Shown here piece by piece: positions 8,200-16,862 of a stretch of DNA of 48,581 bases. Below the pieces are notes generated by a model, which saw only the letters and a program-made list of their open reading frames with translations, ran no database searches and was not told the origin of the DNA. The position numbers were made by a program, and so were the translations under genes. The stretch is taken from contig JAFAAL010000028.1 in assembly GCA_023426575.1 (NCBI GenBank), positions 1-48,581 of the forward strand. The letters are read 5' to 3'. How positions within the stretch are numbered: the first letter of the stretch is position 1; every line of letters starts with the position of its first letter. The DNA comes from Bacillota bacterium. GTDB lineage: Bacteria > Bacillota > Clostridia > Saccharofermentanales > DTU023.

Positions 8200-9363
8200 T
8201 TATTCTGCTTCGATATAGCCAGCCGCTGCGAGGAGCTCCCGCGATTTCGCGAGATTCGCCGCATTGACGCGGATGATCGGGCCGGTACAGCCCATGCCGG
8301 TCTCGGCATAGATCTTCTCTTTCCAGAGGACCCTGACGGCATCCTCGAGGTCGAGGACGTCAATCCCTGGAATCTGCTCGGCGACGGGTTCGCTCGGCGG
8401 ACAAGTGATCTCGGCACTGTCCTCCTTCTTGCCTGCCGGCTTGATCTTGCTCTTTAAGATATTCTCGAGGCCTGCCTTCTCAGCCGCTTCGAGCTCCTGC
8501 TTGACCTTCAATTCGAGCTGGCCATTGACGAGGTCTGAAGCGTAGATCAGGGCATTGGCAATCAAGGGAGCGCCTGAGGCTCTCGAGATGATCAGGACCT
8601 TTCTGTCGTAGCTCTTGCCGACGCCAGGACCGTAGCCATAGCCCGTCGTCTCGAAGCCGCCACCACTCGTAAAGGCAGCCATCAGCTTGATGATGGCATT
8701 GCCGGTCAGAGTATCCATGACCATGACGTCCGCAGAACCCTGGAGGAGGTCGTTGCCGCGCATGATCATGCCGCCGTCAGCTCTCGCCGTCTCGGCAAAG
8801 TCGATGTCGTAGCCCTTCTCCTTCAGTTCTTTTAAGATCATCTCAGCCTGTCTCGCGCCATTGAGGTTCAAGAGACCGACCGTCGGACGCTCGATGCCGC
8901 AGGCCTTGGCCGTGGCTACGCCAGCGATCGCATTGCGCACCAGGCCCTCGACGAGCTCTGTCGCGCTGGTCCCAGTGGTCGTCGCCAGGAACATCTCGCG
9001 ACCTGAGGCGGGGCAGATCACGCGACCCACCGTCGCCACGCCAATCGGGAAGGGGTAGTGCATGGCGACCGCCGCCTGCACTTCACCAGAGTCCAGGAGC
9101 TCTTCCATCGCCTTGAAGCAGCTGTCTTCGTCATGGGCCTCGACCTTCTGGACCCCACAGTCCGCGGGCACATCGATCGAGCCGATATAGTAGACAGAGA
9201 CGCCGCGCTTAGCCGCCGCAATGGCGCCAGCCAGGACGTTCTCCTCACCGTGCTCAGAACCGATGCCGGTGATCGCTACCTTGACTTGACCGAAGCGACC
9301 ACTCTCGAGGGCATCCGCCAGTTCGAGGAAAGTCTTAGCAACAGTCTTTTTCATATCTTCCAT
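8200..9363 (-). CDS. grdD: Glycine reductase complex protein C, GrdD subunit
   Basis: 387 aa, full length for GrdD. Protein C takes the carboxymethyl-selenoether group bound on GrdA and releases acetyl phosphate, the energy-yielding step of glycine reduction. The body resembles phosphate acetyl/butyryl-transferase-like folds (ITGIGSEHGEENVLAGAIAAA near the N-terminus; GYGYGPGVGKSYDRKV in the middle). The C-terminal part carries Cys-containing TCPPSEP and ETGMGCTGP. An alternative start 9 nt inside (MKKTVAK) is possible. It follows grdC after 5 nt, so the pair is co-transcribed, and it is the last grd gene of this operon. Confidence 0.95.
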   Translation of the reverse strand: MEDMKKTVAKTFLELADALESGRFGQVKVAITGIGSEHGEENVLAGAIAAAKRGVSVYYIGSIDVPADCGVQKVEAHDEDSCFKAMEELLDSGEVQAAVAMHYPFPIGVATVGRVICPASGREMFLATTTGTSATELVEGLVRNAIAGVATAKACGIERPTVGLLNLNGARQAEMILKELKEKGYDIDFAETARADGGMIMRGNDLLQGSADVMVMDTLTGNAIIKLMAAFTSGGGFETTGYGYGPGVGKSYDRKVLIISRASGAPLIANALIYASDLVNGQLELKVKQELEAAEKAGLENILKSKIKPAGKKEDSAEITCPPSEPVAEQIPGIDVLDLEDAVRVLWKEKIYAETGMGCTGPIIRVNAANLAKSRELLAAAGYIEAE

Positions 9364-9368
9364 TTCGC

Positions 9369-10913
9369 TTACTCTTCTTTCTCGAGCATATTCTCGGCAA
9401 AAGCCCGGAGAGATTCCCCAATCATCTTCCTAAGCTCTGTCTTAGAGAAGCCAGCGCCCGTCTCTTCCGTCTGGCCGTCATTTCTGACGAGCATGAAGGA
9501 GACACCGTCAAAGAGGTTCGTCATGCGGCCGAGGAAGAGAGAGCCCTTGCCAATGATCATGACGCGCTTGAGATCGCCCTCGGTCAAGCCGATGGTCGCA
9601 TGGCCGATATAGGGGACGCCTGAGGGGATGTGGCCCTGCGTCGGGGCGAATCCCTGGAGACCGTGCTTCTCGGTGAAGTTATTGAGTTCTGTGCGCTCGA
9701 GCTCACCGCGCTTGACGGCGAGAGCTGCGATCATCTTGAAGTTCGCCAGGGGAACGTCGCCTGCGCCCGCTGGCTTGGTGATGTCGGGATTCTGCATCTC
9801 GGGAGAGAATTTATCGACGTCGAGGACGGAGAGGCCGGCCTTGTCCAGAGGATCAGTGACCAGAGCGCTGATGACGGCCTGCGGCGCAGAACCAGTGCCG
9901 ACGGCGTGGTGGCCGACGTGCTCGAGATCAATCCAGGGGCTCTTGCCATCATCCTGACCGATGACGACGGCGAAGCCGCCGAGGCAGTCTTCTAAGATGG
10001 GCAGACCCTTCTTGACGTGATCCTTGCCGTTCATGCCGAGCTTGGCCGTAGAGCCACCGGCGGTGACGGCGACCGCTTTGAAGACGCCTGACTTGACGAG
10101 GGCTGCAGCCTCGACCAGAGCGTGCGAAGGAGCTGCGCAGAAAGAGCGGGTATCAGAGCCTGAGGCAGCGGAGAGGTTGACGATCTCAGCGGCGGCCTTG
10201 GCGAAGTTGCCACCACCTCTCTGGTTCATATCACCACAGGCTTCCTCGGAGCAGTCGATGACGTATTCAATATCCTCGATGGGCACGTCGGTATTCTTGA
10301 TGACGTGGGCCAGAGCGAGGACGGAAGAGGCCTTGGAGACCATGTTCTCGTGCATGACATGGGCATTGAGGTTCTGGTCGATGTCGTGAGCTCTGCGCAC
10401 ACAGCCGACGAGTTCACCCTCGTGATAGAGGCCCTCGGCGTGCTCTTCATTGACGAGGCGCTCGATCTCAGAGGCCTCATGGCCCTCCTTGATGCGCTTT
10501 TGCATCAGCTCGGAGACGAGTTCCCACTTTTCGAATTGGGGGCGGACCTTGGCGACGAATTCCTTATCGAGGAAGACGAGGTCAAATTCATCGACGACCT
10601 GCATCAGGAGCAAAAATTCTTCTTCGGGCATGATCTCGCCGAACTTGCCGTAGCGCTCGTTCTGCTCGATCTTCTTGTCGTACCAGGGGAATTCAATATT
10701 CTTCAGTTTTTCGGGGCAGATGTTGCCGATATAGCACTGGTTCGGTGCATAGGCGAGGACATCGTCATATTTGCGAAGATGTGACTTGATCTCCTTCAGG
10801 TATTCGGATTCGGGATTGACCACACGTTCGGTGGTCTGAGTCGTACCGTTGTAGATGACCATCTCGGGTACGTGTGCCATGACATAGGCACTCGCTCTGA
10901 TTACAGGTTTCAT
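9369..10913 (-). CDS. grdC: Glycine reductase complex protein C, GrdC subunit
   Basis: 514 aa, the usual size of GrdC, the beta-ketoacyl synthase III-like subunit of protein C. The N-terminus MKPVIRASAYVMAHVPEMV and internal EYVIDCSEEACGDMNQRGG are typical; the Cys-rich SEEACGDMN region matches the thiolase-like active-site area. With GrdD it forms the acetyl-phosphate-releasing component. The ribosome site is weak or distant (AAAGGA about 13 nt upstream of ATG). It lies downstream of a strong hairpin terminator after grdA, so its level is likely lower than that of grdA. Confidence 0.95.
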   Translation of the reverse strand: MKPVIRASAYVMAHVPEMVIYNGTTQTTERVVNPESEYLKEIKSHLRKYDDVLAYAPNQCYIGNICPEKLKNIEFPWYDKKIEQNERYGKFGEIMPEEEFLLLMQVVDEFDLVFLDKEFVAKVRPQFEKWELVSELMQKRIKEGHEASEIERLVNEEHAEGLYHEGELVGCVRRAHDIDQNLNAHVMHENMVSKASSVLALAHVIKNTDVPIEDIEYVIDCSEEACGDMNQRGGGNFAKAAAEIVNLSAASGSDTRSFCAAPSHALVEAAALVKSGVFKAVAVTAGGSTAKLGMNGKDHVKKGLPILEDCLGGFAVVIGQDDGKSPWIDLEHVGHHAVGTGSAPQAVISALVTDPLDKAGLSVLDVDKFSPEMQNPDITKPAGAGDVPLANFKMIAALAVKRGELERTELNNFTEKHGLQGFAPTQGHIPSGVPYIGHATIGLTEGDLKRVMIIGKGSLFLGRMTNLFDGVSFMLVRNDGQTEETGAGFSKTELRKMIGESLRAFAENMLEKEE

Positions 10914-10993
10914 GATTGCTCTTGGGTCCTTTCTCGACTAACGTTTTTTATTTCACAACACCAGCCCGTCGCGGATCTGGCGCTAAAAGCAAG

Positions 10994-11057
10994 TAAAAAG
11001 CCGCCTCCAACTTTTCGGGTAGGAAGAACCTATCCTCTAAAGTTGCGAAGGCGGCTT
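10994..11057 (-). terminator. Internal terminator/attenuator between grdA and grdC
   Basis: A long hairpin on the minus strand: AAGCCGCCT/AGGCGGCTT (9 bp outer stem, 10998-11006 with 11049-11057), AACTTT/AAAGTT middle stem and TAGG/CCTA top, followed by a TTTTT tract. It lies 18 nt after the grdA stop and before grdC. It is built like an intrinsic terminator, so it probably trims read-through and keeps trxB-trxA-grdA more abundant than grdCD, or protects the grdA mRNA 3' end. Confidence 0.85.
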
Positions 11058-11074
11058 GAAGTGCGAAATCAGTA

Positions 11075-11545
11075 CTAGTATTTACAGTACTCCTCGCGGA
11101 TGCCTTGCATCTCTTCGGCAATTTCATCCACGTCGAGCACCATTTCCATCATGCTGACTTGTTCCTCATAGACTGCTTCGTCAAATTCAGACTTAACTTC
11201 TTCCTCGCACACATGGTAACACTTGAGTCCCAACGAGACTCCTGTCAATGGACCGGCAAAAGTCGGGTCGCCTGCCATACATGTTTCGGCAGCCAGACCA
11301 GCTCCCTCACCATCAGCGGCACCGAGGAGAACAACGATGTTCTCGGCGCCATATTTCTCGCTAAAATCGAGAACGCGCTTCTGGTTCTCCAGGTCCATTG
11401 CACCTGCGGCGGTTCAGACGAAGCACTCCGTTGAGGAGTAGATGACCTCGGCGCCAGCGGACTCTGCACAGAGAGAAATAGCTGGACCAGGAATGCCGTC
11501 GCGGTCACCGATGACGATGACCTTCTTGCCATTCAAAATAGCCAT
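11075..11545 (-). CDS. grdA: Glycine reductase selenoprotein A GrdA (Sec44 at UGA 11414-11416)
   Basis: 156 aa when the TGA is read as Sec. The frame runs from ATG 11545 (MAILNGKKVIVIGDRDGIPG) through TECFV-U-TAAGAMDLENQ to the stop at 11075. C41-F-V-U44 is the classic redox motif of GrdA; Sec44 carries the carboxymethyl-selenoether from protein B to protein C and is recycled by thioredoxin. A normal translation would show only the part after the UGA (ATG 11398). AAAGGAGG gives a strong ribosome site. A candidate SECIS hairpin (11390-11406) begins 7 nt after the UGA. Preceded by trxA and followed by a terminator, then grdC. Confidence 0.98.
11390..11406 (-). promoter_or_regulatory. Candidate SECIS hairpin of grdA
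   Basis: CAGGT (11402-11406) pairs with ACCTG (11390-11394) around the loop GCAATGG, starting 7 nt after the UGA. Inside the coding region as expected for bacteria. Inferred from position and complementarity. Confidence 0.6.
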
Positions 11546-11584
11546 ACCTAACCTCCTTTCCGCAAACACTTGCTGAGCAATGCA

Positions 11585-11661
11585 GCGAACTAAAGGATCT
11601 TTAGTTCGCCTCTTTATATCATTTTTTCAGAGCTCAAGCAAGCTGGCTGGGTACAGCCAGC
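11585..11661 (-). other. Two perfect hairpins between trxA and grdA
   Basis: One hairpin is GCTGGCTG/CAGCCAGC (11642-11661), 22 nt after the trxA stop. The second is an 11-bp perfect stem GCGAACTAAAG/CTTTAGTTCGC with a 3-nt loop (11585-11609), about 25 nt before the grdA ribosome site. Neither has a long T-tract. They may be processing or stability elements that set grdA mRNA apart from trxA, or the first may act as a weak terminator. Confidence 0.6.
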
Positions 11662-11683
11662 CGCTGAAAACTCTGGAAAAATC

Positions 11684-12004
11684 TTACTGGGCGTACTGTT
11701 TGACCAGCTCGGTCACCGCTTCCTTGGTCGCGGCTTCCTTGACGAGTTCGGTCACCTTCTCACCCTTCTGGTAGATGGCGACGACGGGCAGGCCGAGGAT
11801 CTTCTGGGAGATCGCGAGACGACGTGCCTTGCTCGTGTTGAGGCAGACAAACTTGATCTTATCGCCGTATTCCTCGGCGAGCGCCTCGATGTGGGGTTTC
11901 AGAGCTGCACAGGGAACGCAGCCATCGCCAAAATAATCGACGAGGACGGTGCCCTCAGCTTGTAAAACTTCGGCTTCAAATGTGTTCTTATCGACTTCTA
12001 ACAT
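11684..12004 (-). CDS. trxA: Glycine reductase-associated thioredoxin
   Basis: 106 aa, thioredoxin fold. The active site reads GDGCVPC (Cys29, Cys32) rather than WCGPC; this G-C-V-P-C version is known from thioredoxins encoded in glycine reductase operons of amino-acid-fermenting anaerobes. Its job is to pass electrons from TrxB to oxidised GrdA. A strong AGGAGG site lies before ATG 12004. It lies between trxB and grdA on the same strand (67 nt from trxB). Confidence 0.95.
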   Translation of the reverse strand: MLEVDKNTFEAEVLQAEGTVLVDYFGDGCVPCAALKPHIEALAEEYGDKIKFVCLNTSKARRLAISQKILGLPVVAIYQKGEKVTELVKEAATKEAVTELVKQYAQ

Positions 12005-12071
12005 AAATCCTCCTATGTTATCGGGGCCTTGCGACGCCGTATTTTATGGGACAGAAGCCTCAGAAGATCGC

Positions 12072-13031
12072 CTACTGGCGCTCCTCAGGGCTAAAGTTCT
12101 CGTTGAGGTAGTGCTCGCACTGGATGGCGGCGATGGCGCCATCAGCCGCAGCGGTGATGACCTGGCGGAGGCTCTTCTTTCTGACGTCGCCGGCAGCAAA
12201 GACGCCCGGGATATTCGTCTTCATGTCCTCATCGGTCAGGATGTAATCCCACTCGGTCTCGAGCTGATCCTTGAAGAGTTCAGAGTTTGGCAGATAGCCG
12301 ACGAAGACGAAGCAGCCGAAGATGCCGTCATCTTCATCTGCGTGGAGCTCTGTCAGCTCGCCCGTCTTGGTGTCTTCGAGAACGATGGTGTCGAGAACGC
12401 CCTCACCCTTGAGTTCAACCGGCTTGGCATTCCATATAAAGTGGAGATTCTCCGTCTTGAAGGCACGCTCTTGAATGGACTTGGCGGCACGCAGCTCATC
12501 ACGACGGTGGACGACGGTGACCTTTCTGGCAAATTTGCAGAGGTACATCGCCTCCTCAACAGCCGTATCACCACCACCAATGACATAGATCTCGAGATCC
12601 TCAAAGAAGTTGGCATCACAGGTCGCGCAGTAGCTGACGCCCTTGCCCGTGAACTCGTTCTCACCAGGGCAGCCAATCTTTCTCGGGTGCGCACCCGTGG
12701 CGACGATGACCGTTCTGGCCTCGTAGCTGCCATTTGTGCAGTGCACCTTCTTGATCTTGTCCTCGAGCTCGACCTTCGTCACTGTGTCATTGACACGCTC
12801 ACAGCCAAAGCGCTCGACCTGCTGCGTAAAGCGGGCGATCAGCTCTGGGCCACTCTCCCCTTCTGGCGTCTGGCCAGGATAGTTTTCGAGATCGTCGGTA
12901 ATGGCGATCTGGCCGCCGTCCATGCCCTTTTCAATAATCAGGGTGGAGAGACGTGAGCGGCCCGCATAGAGGCCCGCAGCGAGGCCGGCAGGGCCGGCAC
13001 CGAGAATGATGACATCGTAGATCTTAGACAT
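12072..13031 (-). CDS. trxB: Thioredoxin reductase of the glycine reductase operon
   Basis: 319 aa. FAD motif GAGPAGLAAG (11-20), redox pair CATC (Cys135, Cys138) and NAD(P)H motif GGGDTAVEEA (from 152). The enzyme reduces TrxA with NAD(P)H, feeding the Sec of GrdA. Start MSKIYDVIILGAG at 13031 is preferred because GAGGAAG lies about 7 nt upstream; a longer frame from 13046 adds five residues. First gene of trxB-trxA-grdA-(terminator)-grdC-grdD. Upstream on the minus strand there are TATAAT and TATAGT look-alikes near 13100, but no convincing -35 partner. Confidence 0.95.
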   Translation of the reverse strand: MSKIYDVIILGAGPAGLAAGLYAGRSRLSTLIIEKGMDGGQIAITDDLENYPGQTPEGESGPELIARFTQQVERFGCERVNDTVTKVELEDKIKKVHCTNGSYEARTVIVATGAHPRKIGCPGENEFTGKGVSYCATCDANFFEDLEIYVIGGGDTAVEEAMYLCKFARKVTVVHRRDELRAAKSIQERAFKTENLHFIWNAKPVELKGEGVLDTIVLEDTKTGELTELHADEDDGIFGCFVFVGYLPNSELFKDQLETEWDYILTDEDMKTNIPGVFAAGDVRKKSLRQVITAAADGAIAAIQCEHYLNENFSPEERQ

Positions 13032-13163
13032 TGTGCTCTTCCTCATATCATAGAATTTCTGTGTGGAGCCGTCCCGAGCGATTCACTCGTAACAGTCCAT
13101 CACTTACTATACTACATTATAGAGCAGGTTAAAAGCCCCCAGAGAGGCCGAATCCTTCTTCCC

Positions 13164-15035
13164 TCAAGCCTTCTGATAATGCTTGGCCTGAGCCTCCCAG
13201 AGCTTCTTGTAGAGTCCTTCAGTATCCTTTAAGAGTTCTTCATGATGCCCCTTCTGCACAATGCGCCCGTGCTCGAAGACTAAGATCTCATCACAGAACT
13301 TGCAAGAGGAGAGCCTATGGGAGACGTAGAGGGCCATCCTCTGCTCCACTATCTCATCGAGACGCTCATAGATCTCGCTCTCGGCCATTGGATCGAGAGC
13401 TGCGGTCGGCTCATCCATGACCAGGACCTCAGCCGGCTTGTAGAGAGCTCTGGCGATCGCTATCTTCTGGGCCTCGCCGCCCGAGGGGATGACGCCCGTA
13501 TCCTTGAAGTCTTTATAGAGATAAGTGTCTAGACCCTCCGCCGCGTAAGAGCCGGAGACTTCGAATCCCGCCTTGCGAAGTGCCTCTAAAATCTCCTCGC
13601 GCTCATAGCTCGGAGTGTTAGGCTGTGCGATCGCAACATTATCTCCGAGAGGCTGCGCCACGAGTGAAAAGTCCTGGAAGATCGCCGTGTAGATGGCATG
13701 CAGCGCGTGCGACGAATAGTCCTGGATCTCTCGTCCATTGAGGAAGATCTGACCTGAACTCGGCCTGTAGAATCCCAGGAGCAATTTGATAAAGGTCGTC
13801 TTCCCAGAGCCATTCGGGCCAACGAGCGCATAGCGCTTGCCTGCCTCGAGTGCGACGGAGATCTCATCGAGCGCCTTCTTCTCGCTATCAGGGTAGGCAT
13901 AGGAGAGATTCTTAACCACAATCTCCTCAATGCGCTCGGGCATAGCTAAGCCTTCAGAACCCGTCTCTTCAGGCAAGGCCAAATAGTCTAGTGTCTCCTC
14001 GACAAACTCACTGCTGTTGTAATTCACGCCGATCCCATCGACGAAGAGAGAGATTCCCTCGACCAGGGCCAGCATCGAGGCGAGGTAGCGACTCATCTGA
14101 CCGAGGTCAAAGGCACCACCCAGCGCCTTTAAGATGACATAAAAACAGGCCACCCCCGAGGCGAGCTGAGGCAGGACGACACTCATGACGATCGGCGCCG
14201 CCATCTTCCCCTTGACCAAGCGATGCATGAAGCCATTGGGCAGGAAGACATTATCATGCTGCATCCACTTCAGCATCATCTCATCTTGGCAATAGAGGCG
14301 ACGCTCGAGGGCCGAGCGAATGCCATCCGAGGTATAGACGACGTAAGACAATCTGCGATTGCCTTCAGTCCCCTTCTCACTGGCCTCGACCCAAAACTTT
14401 TGCGACTTGCCCGTAAAGTAGAAGCCGAGGACAGGCAGCATAAAGATCAGGAGCAGGACTCCCAGGGAAAAAAGAGGATGATTGAGAGCGCTAAAGAGAG
14501 GGTCGGCTGCCTGGAGGCGGAAGAGCGTCAAACTCGTCGCCACAGCTCCGACGATCATGAAGAAGCCGCGACAAAAGTCAGCGAGCCAATTGATGGCAGT
14601 CGTCAGTCCCATGCCCGAAAAATTAGTGACTCCCGTGAGCTTGTCACGCACAGCCCGCGGCGCCCCACTGTCATAATCTTCGAGAGGAATTCTCCCGAGT
14701 TTTCCGTGAAGAATCCTGAGATAGGAAATGTAGCTGAGATTTCGCTGCGTCCCAGCCCGACGACTGAGCCAGGCTCCCAGCGCTCCGAGGGCAAAATTGA
14801 TCGCGAGGGTCAAGACGGCGAGTCTCATCAGCTCGGGCATCGCCTGCCGGCTCAAGAGGGCCGAGAGGATACGCCCCATAAAATAGTAATTGACGAAGGG
14901 GCTGAGGCCCTGGACGAGAGAGGAGGCAACAATGTTGAAGACGAGCCCCGGCTCTTCACGCCGCCAGACGGCGAGAGAGGCGAAGAAGCCTCGGATCGCT
15001 CGAATCCACTTAGACTTAGACTGCGACTTCTGCAT
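13164..15035 (-). CDS. ABC transporter, fused permease/ATPase (second half-transporter)
   Basis: 623 aa. The N-terminal ABC-type transmembrane domain (about 20-330, about six helices) is followed by an ATPase domain with GPNGSGKTT, a degenerate signature (SGGEAQK), Walker B VLVMDEPTAALD and the switch His in YVSHRLSS. The start at 15035 (MQKSQSKSKW) is chosen for a GGGAG site 6 nt upstream. It overlaps the previous half-transporter by 20 nt, so the two very likely form a heterodimeric exporter. An ABC-F ATPase precedes them in the same direction, which fits a drug or peptide export/immunity module. Substrate unknown. Confidence 0.9.
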   Translation of the reverse strand: MQKSQSKSKWIRAIRGFFASLAVWRREEPGLVFNIVASSLVQGLSPFVNYYFMGRILSALLSRQAMPELMRLAVLTLAINFALGALGAWLSRRAGTQRNLSYISYLRILHGKLGRIPLEDYDSGAPRAVRDKLTGVTNFSGMGLTTAINWLADFCRGFFMIVGAVATSLTLFRLQAADPLFSALNHPLFSLGVLLLIFMLPVLGFYFTGKSQKFWVEASEKGTEGNRRLSYVVYTSDGIRSALERRLYCQDEMMLKWMQHDNVFLPNGFMHRLVKGKMAAPIVMSVVLPQLASGVACFYVILKALGGAFDLGQMSRYLASMLALVEGISLFVDGIGVNYNSSEFVEETLDYLALPEETGSEGLAMPERIEEIVVKNLSYAYPDSEKKALDEISVALEAGKRYALVGPNGSGKTTFIKLLLGFYRPSSGQIFLNGREIQDYSSHALHAIYTAIFQDFSLVAQPLGDNVAIAQPNTPSYEREEILEALRKAGFEVSGSYAAEGLDTYLYKDFKDTGVIPSGGEAQKIAIARALYKPAEVLVMDEPTAALDPMAESEIYERLDEIVEQRMALYVSHRLSSCKFCDEILVFEHGRIVQKGHHEELLKDTEGLYKKLWEAQAKHYQKA

Positions 15036-16815
15036 CTTCTGCTCCCTTCTGATAGTAGCGACTCTGCACCGAAAAGAGTTCGGCATAGGCGCCGCCTCGA
15101 GCCATCAGCTCCTCATGTGTTCCACTTTCTAAAATTCCACCCTCCCCGAGGAGGATCAGGCGATCACAAAATCTCGTACTGGCGAGACGATGTGAGATAA
15201 AGATCGCCGTCTTGCCCGCAGCAAGCTCCGCATACTTCTGGTAGATCTCATCCTCGATCAGAGGGTCGAGCGCCGCGGTCGGTTCATCGAGAAGCAGGAT
15301 CGGCGCATCTCGATAGAGCGCCCGCGCCAGCAGCAGGCGCTGCTTCTCACCCCCAGAGAAGTCGATACCGTCGAGGTAGATCTCCTTGCTCACATGGCGA
15401 TCTAAGAGCTCTTCAAAATGGGGAATTCCCGCCTTCCCCAGGACCTCTCGCACCTTCTCGGCATCATAGGGCAGATTCTGGATGATATTATCCTGGACTG
15501 TTGAGGGCAGGACGACCATGTCCTGGAAGACGCCCGTGAACAATTCATAGTAGTGGCGACGTCCATAATTTTTAATATTGACCCCATTTAAGAGCACCTC
15601 ACCCTCATCGGGTTCGAGGAAACCCGCCAGAATCTTGATCAGACTGGTCTTGCCCGCGCCATTGAGGCCGACGATCGCCAGCTTTTCCCCAGGCTTCAAG
15701 CTGAGGTTGAGCTTGTCGAGAACTTTCTTCTCTGAGCCTGGATAGGCATAGGAGACATCCCGTAAGCTGATCTCATAGCTCTCGGCGGCGGGAATCTCAG
15801 CTCCCTCGAGCTGGAAGGCATCGGGATAATCAAAATAGGCAAAGGCCACATTCAGCTCCACATCCTGCTCTTGCAAGGTCAGAAGACTGTTGAGCAGATT
15901 TTTCAGGCCCCCCGTAAACTGGGAGAGGATGGAGAAGAAGAGGAGAAAATCGGCCACAGGCAAGCGTCCCCTCGTAATCTCTACGATCAGGTAGATATAG
16001 ACCAGCGCATTTTGCGCCAGCGTCAAAAGAAGATCTAAGAGATCGGCCCAGAAGAAGCGCCTCTGCTCCGTCTCGTAAAAGGATCTGAGAGTCCTCCCTG
16101 CCTTTTCCTGCAGCTCACGAAACCAGGGCCGCATATTGAAGAGCCTGAGGTCCGCTGCCAATTTGGGCTCGGAGACTTCCCGATTGAGATAGCCATATTG
16201 TTTCTGGAGCTGACTGCCCTCGCTCTCACGGCTCTGTCGCCAGCGAATGAGATGGCGGTGATAGAAAAAAGAGCTCAAGGTCGTGACGAGAACCAAGACA
16301 ATCAACCACCAGGCCAGTCGTGACATGAAGCCGAGCAGCGTCAGGAAGATCAGCCCATTGTTCAAGACCGATTCGAGAGTCTGCCAGAGCGCCTCACCCG
16401 CTGAGTTGTTACTGCCTGTGACCTGAGTTAGAATGCGCATATAGCGCTCATTGAAGTCAGGGACGAGGAGATTGGGATAGGAGCATCTGCTCAATTTGAG
16501 AAAGGCCGACATACTGAGCTCATTGCGCACCCCTATGCGCGAGAAGAGTGAGCGCTGCGATACATATTGATAGATCCCCTTCATCAGGAGAATCGCCATG
16601 ACGAAGAGACCTAGCTGCAGCAAGATCTCCTGAGCCCTCTGTCCCAGCGTCATCAGTCTTAAGATATGCGCGGGCAAGAGTGTGGACAGTAAGGTCATGC
16701 CAAATTGCATCAGGCTTAAAAATACGACCCCGACGAGCACCGAAGGATAGGTTCTCGCCGCGAGTCGTATCATCTTCCCAATATTTCGATAAGTCCAAGA
16801 ATCACTTTTCTTCAT
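15016..16815 (-). CDS. ABC transporter, fused permease/ATPase (first half-transporter)
   Basis: 599 aa from ATG 16815 (MKKSDSWTYRNIGK), with AAGGAGAG about 7 nt upstream; an alternative in-frame start would add 17 residues. Transmembrane domain at about 15-310, then ATPase with GLNGAGKTS, FSGGEKQR, ILLLDEPTAALD and ISHRLAS. The signature is closer to consensus than that of its partner, suggesting an asymmetric heterodimer. The gap after the ABC-F gene is about 47 nt and includes a run of 10 T (minus strand). Likely an exporter; substrate unknown. Confidence 0.9.
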   Translation of the reverse strand: MKKSDSWTYRNIGKMIRLAARTYPSVLVGVVFLSLMQFGMTLLSTLLPAHILRLMTLGQRAQEILLQLGLFVMAILLMKGIYQYVSQRSLFSRIGVRNELSMSAFLKLSRCSYPNLLVPDFNERYMRILTQVTGSNNSAGEALWQTLESVLNNGLIFLTLLGFMSRLAWWLIVLVLVTTLSSFFYHRHLIRWRQSRESEGSQLQKQYGYLNREVSEPKLAADLRLFNMRPWFRELQEKAGRTLRSFYETEQRRFFWADLLDLLLTLAQNALVYIYLIVEITRGRLPVADFLLFFSILSQFTGGLKNLLNSLLTLQEQDVELNVAFAYFDYPDAFQLEGAEIPAAESYEISLRDVSYAYPGSEKKVLDKLNLSLKPGEKLAIVGLNGAGKTSLIKILAGFLEPDEGEVLLNGVNIKNYGRRHYYELFTGVFQDMVVLPSTVQDNIIQNLPYDAEKVREVLGKAGIPHFEELLDRHVSKEIYLDGIDFSGGEKQRLLLARALYRDAPILLLDEPTAALDPLIEDEIYQKYAELAAGKTAIFISHRLASTRFCDRLILLGEGGILESGTHEELMARGGAYAELFSVQSRYYQKGAEDAEVAV

Positions 16816-16862
16816 CACAATTCTCTCCTTAATTCGTCTCATTCTAACAAAAAAAAAACGAG

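Noticed and set aside
11949..12956. Long plus-strand open frame opposite trxB (335 codons).
   Set aside because: It is the antisense shadow of a clear trxB; no ribosome site, no recognisable family, low-complexity Leu/Val/Asp-rich product typical of antisense of a G+C-rich gene.
14223..15200. Long plus-strand open frame opposite the ABC half-transporters (325 codons).
   Set aside because: Antisense to two genes with complete ABC motifs; composition rich in Arg, Glu and His as expected for a shadow.
16850..16862. Run of 10 T (minus strand) as a programmed slippage site for the ABC-F gene.
   Set aside because: The run lies after the stop codon, in the spacer before the ABC exporter, so it cannot alter the ABC-F product; it may only affect transcription.
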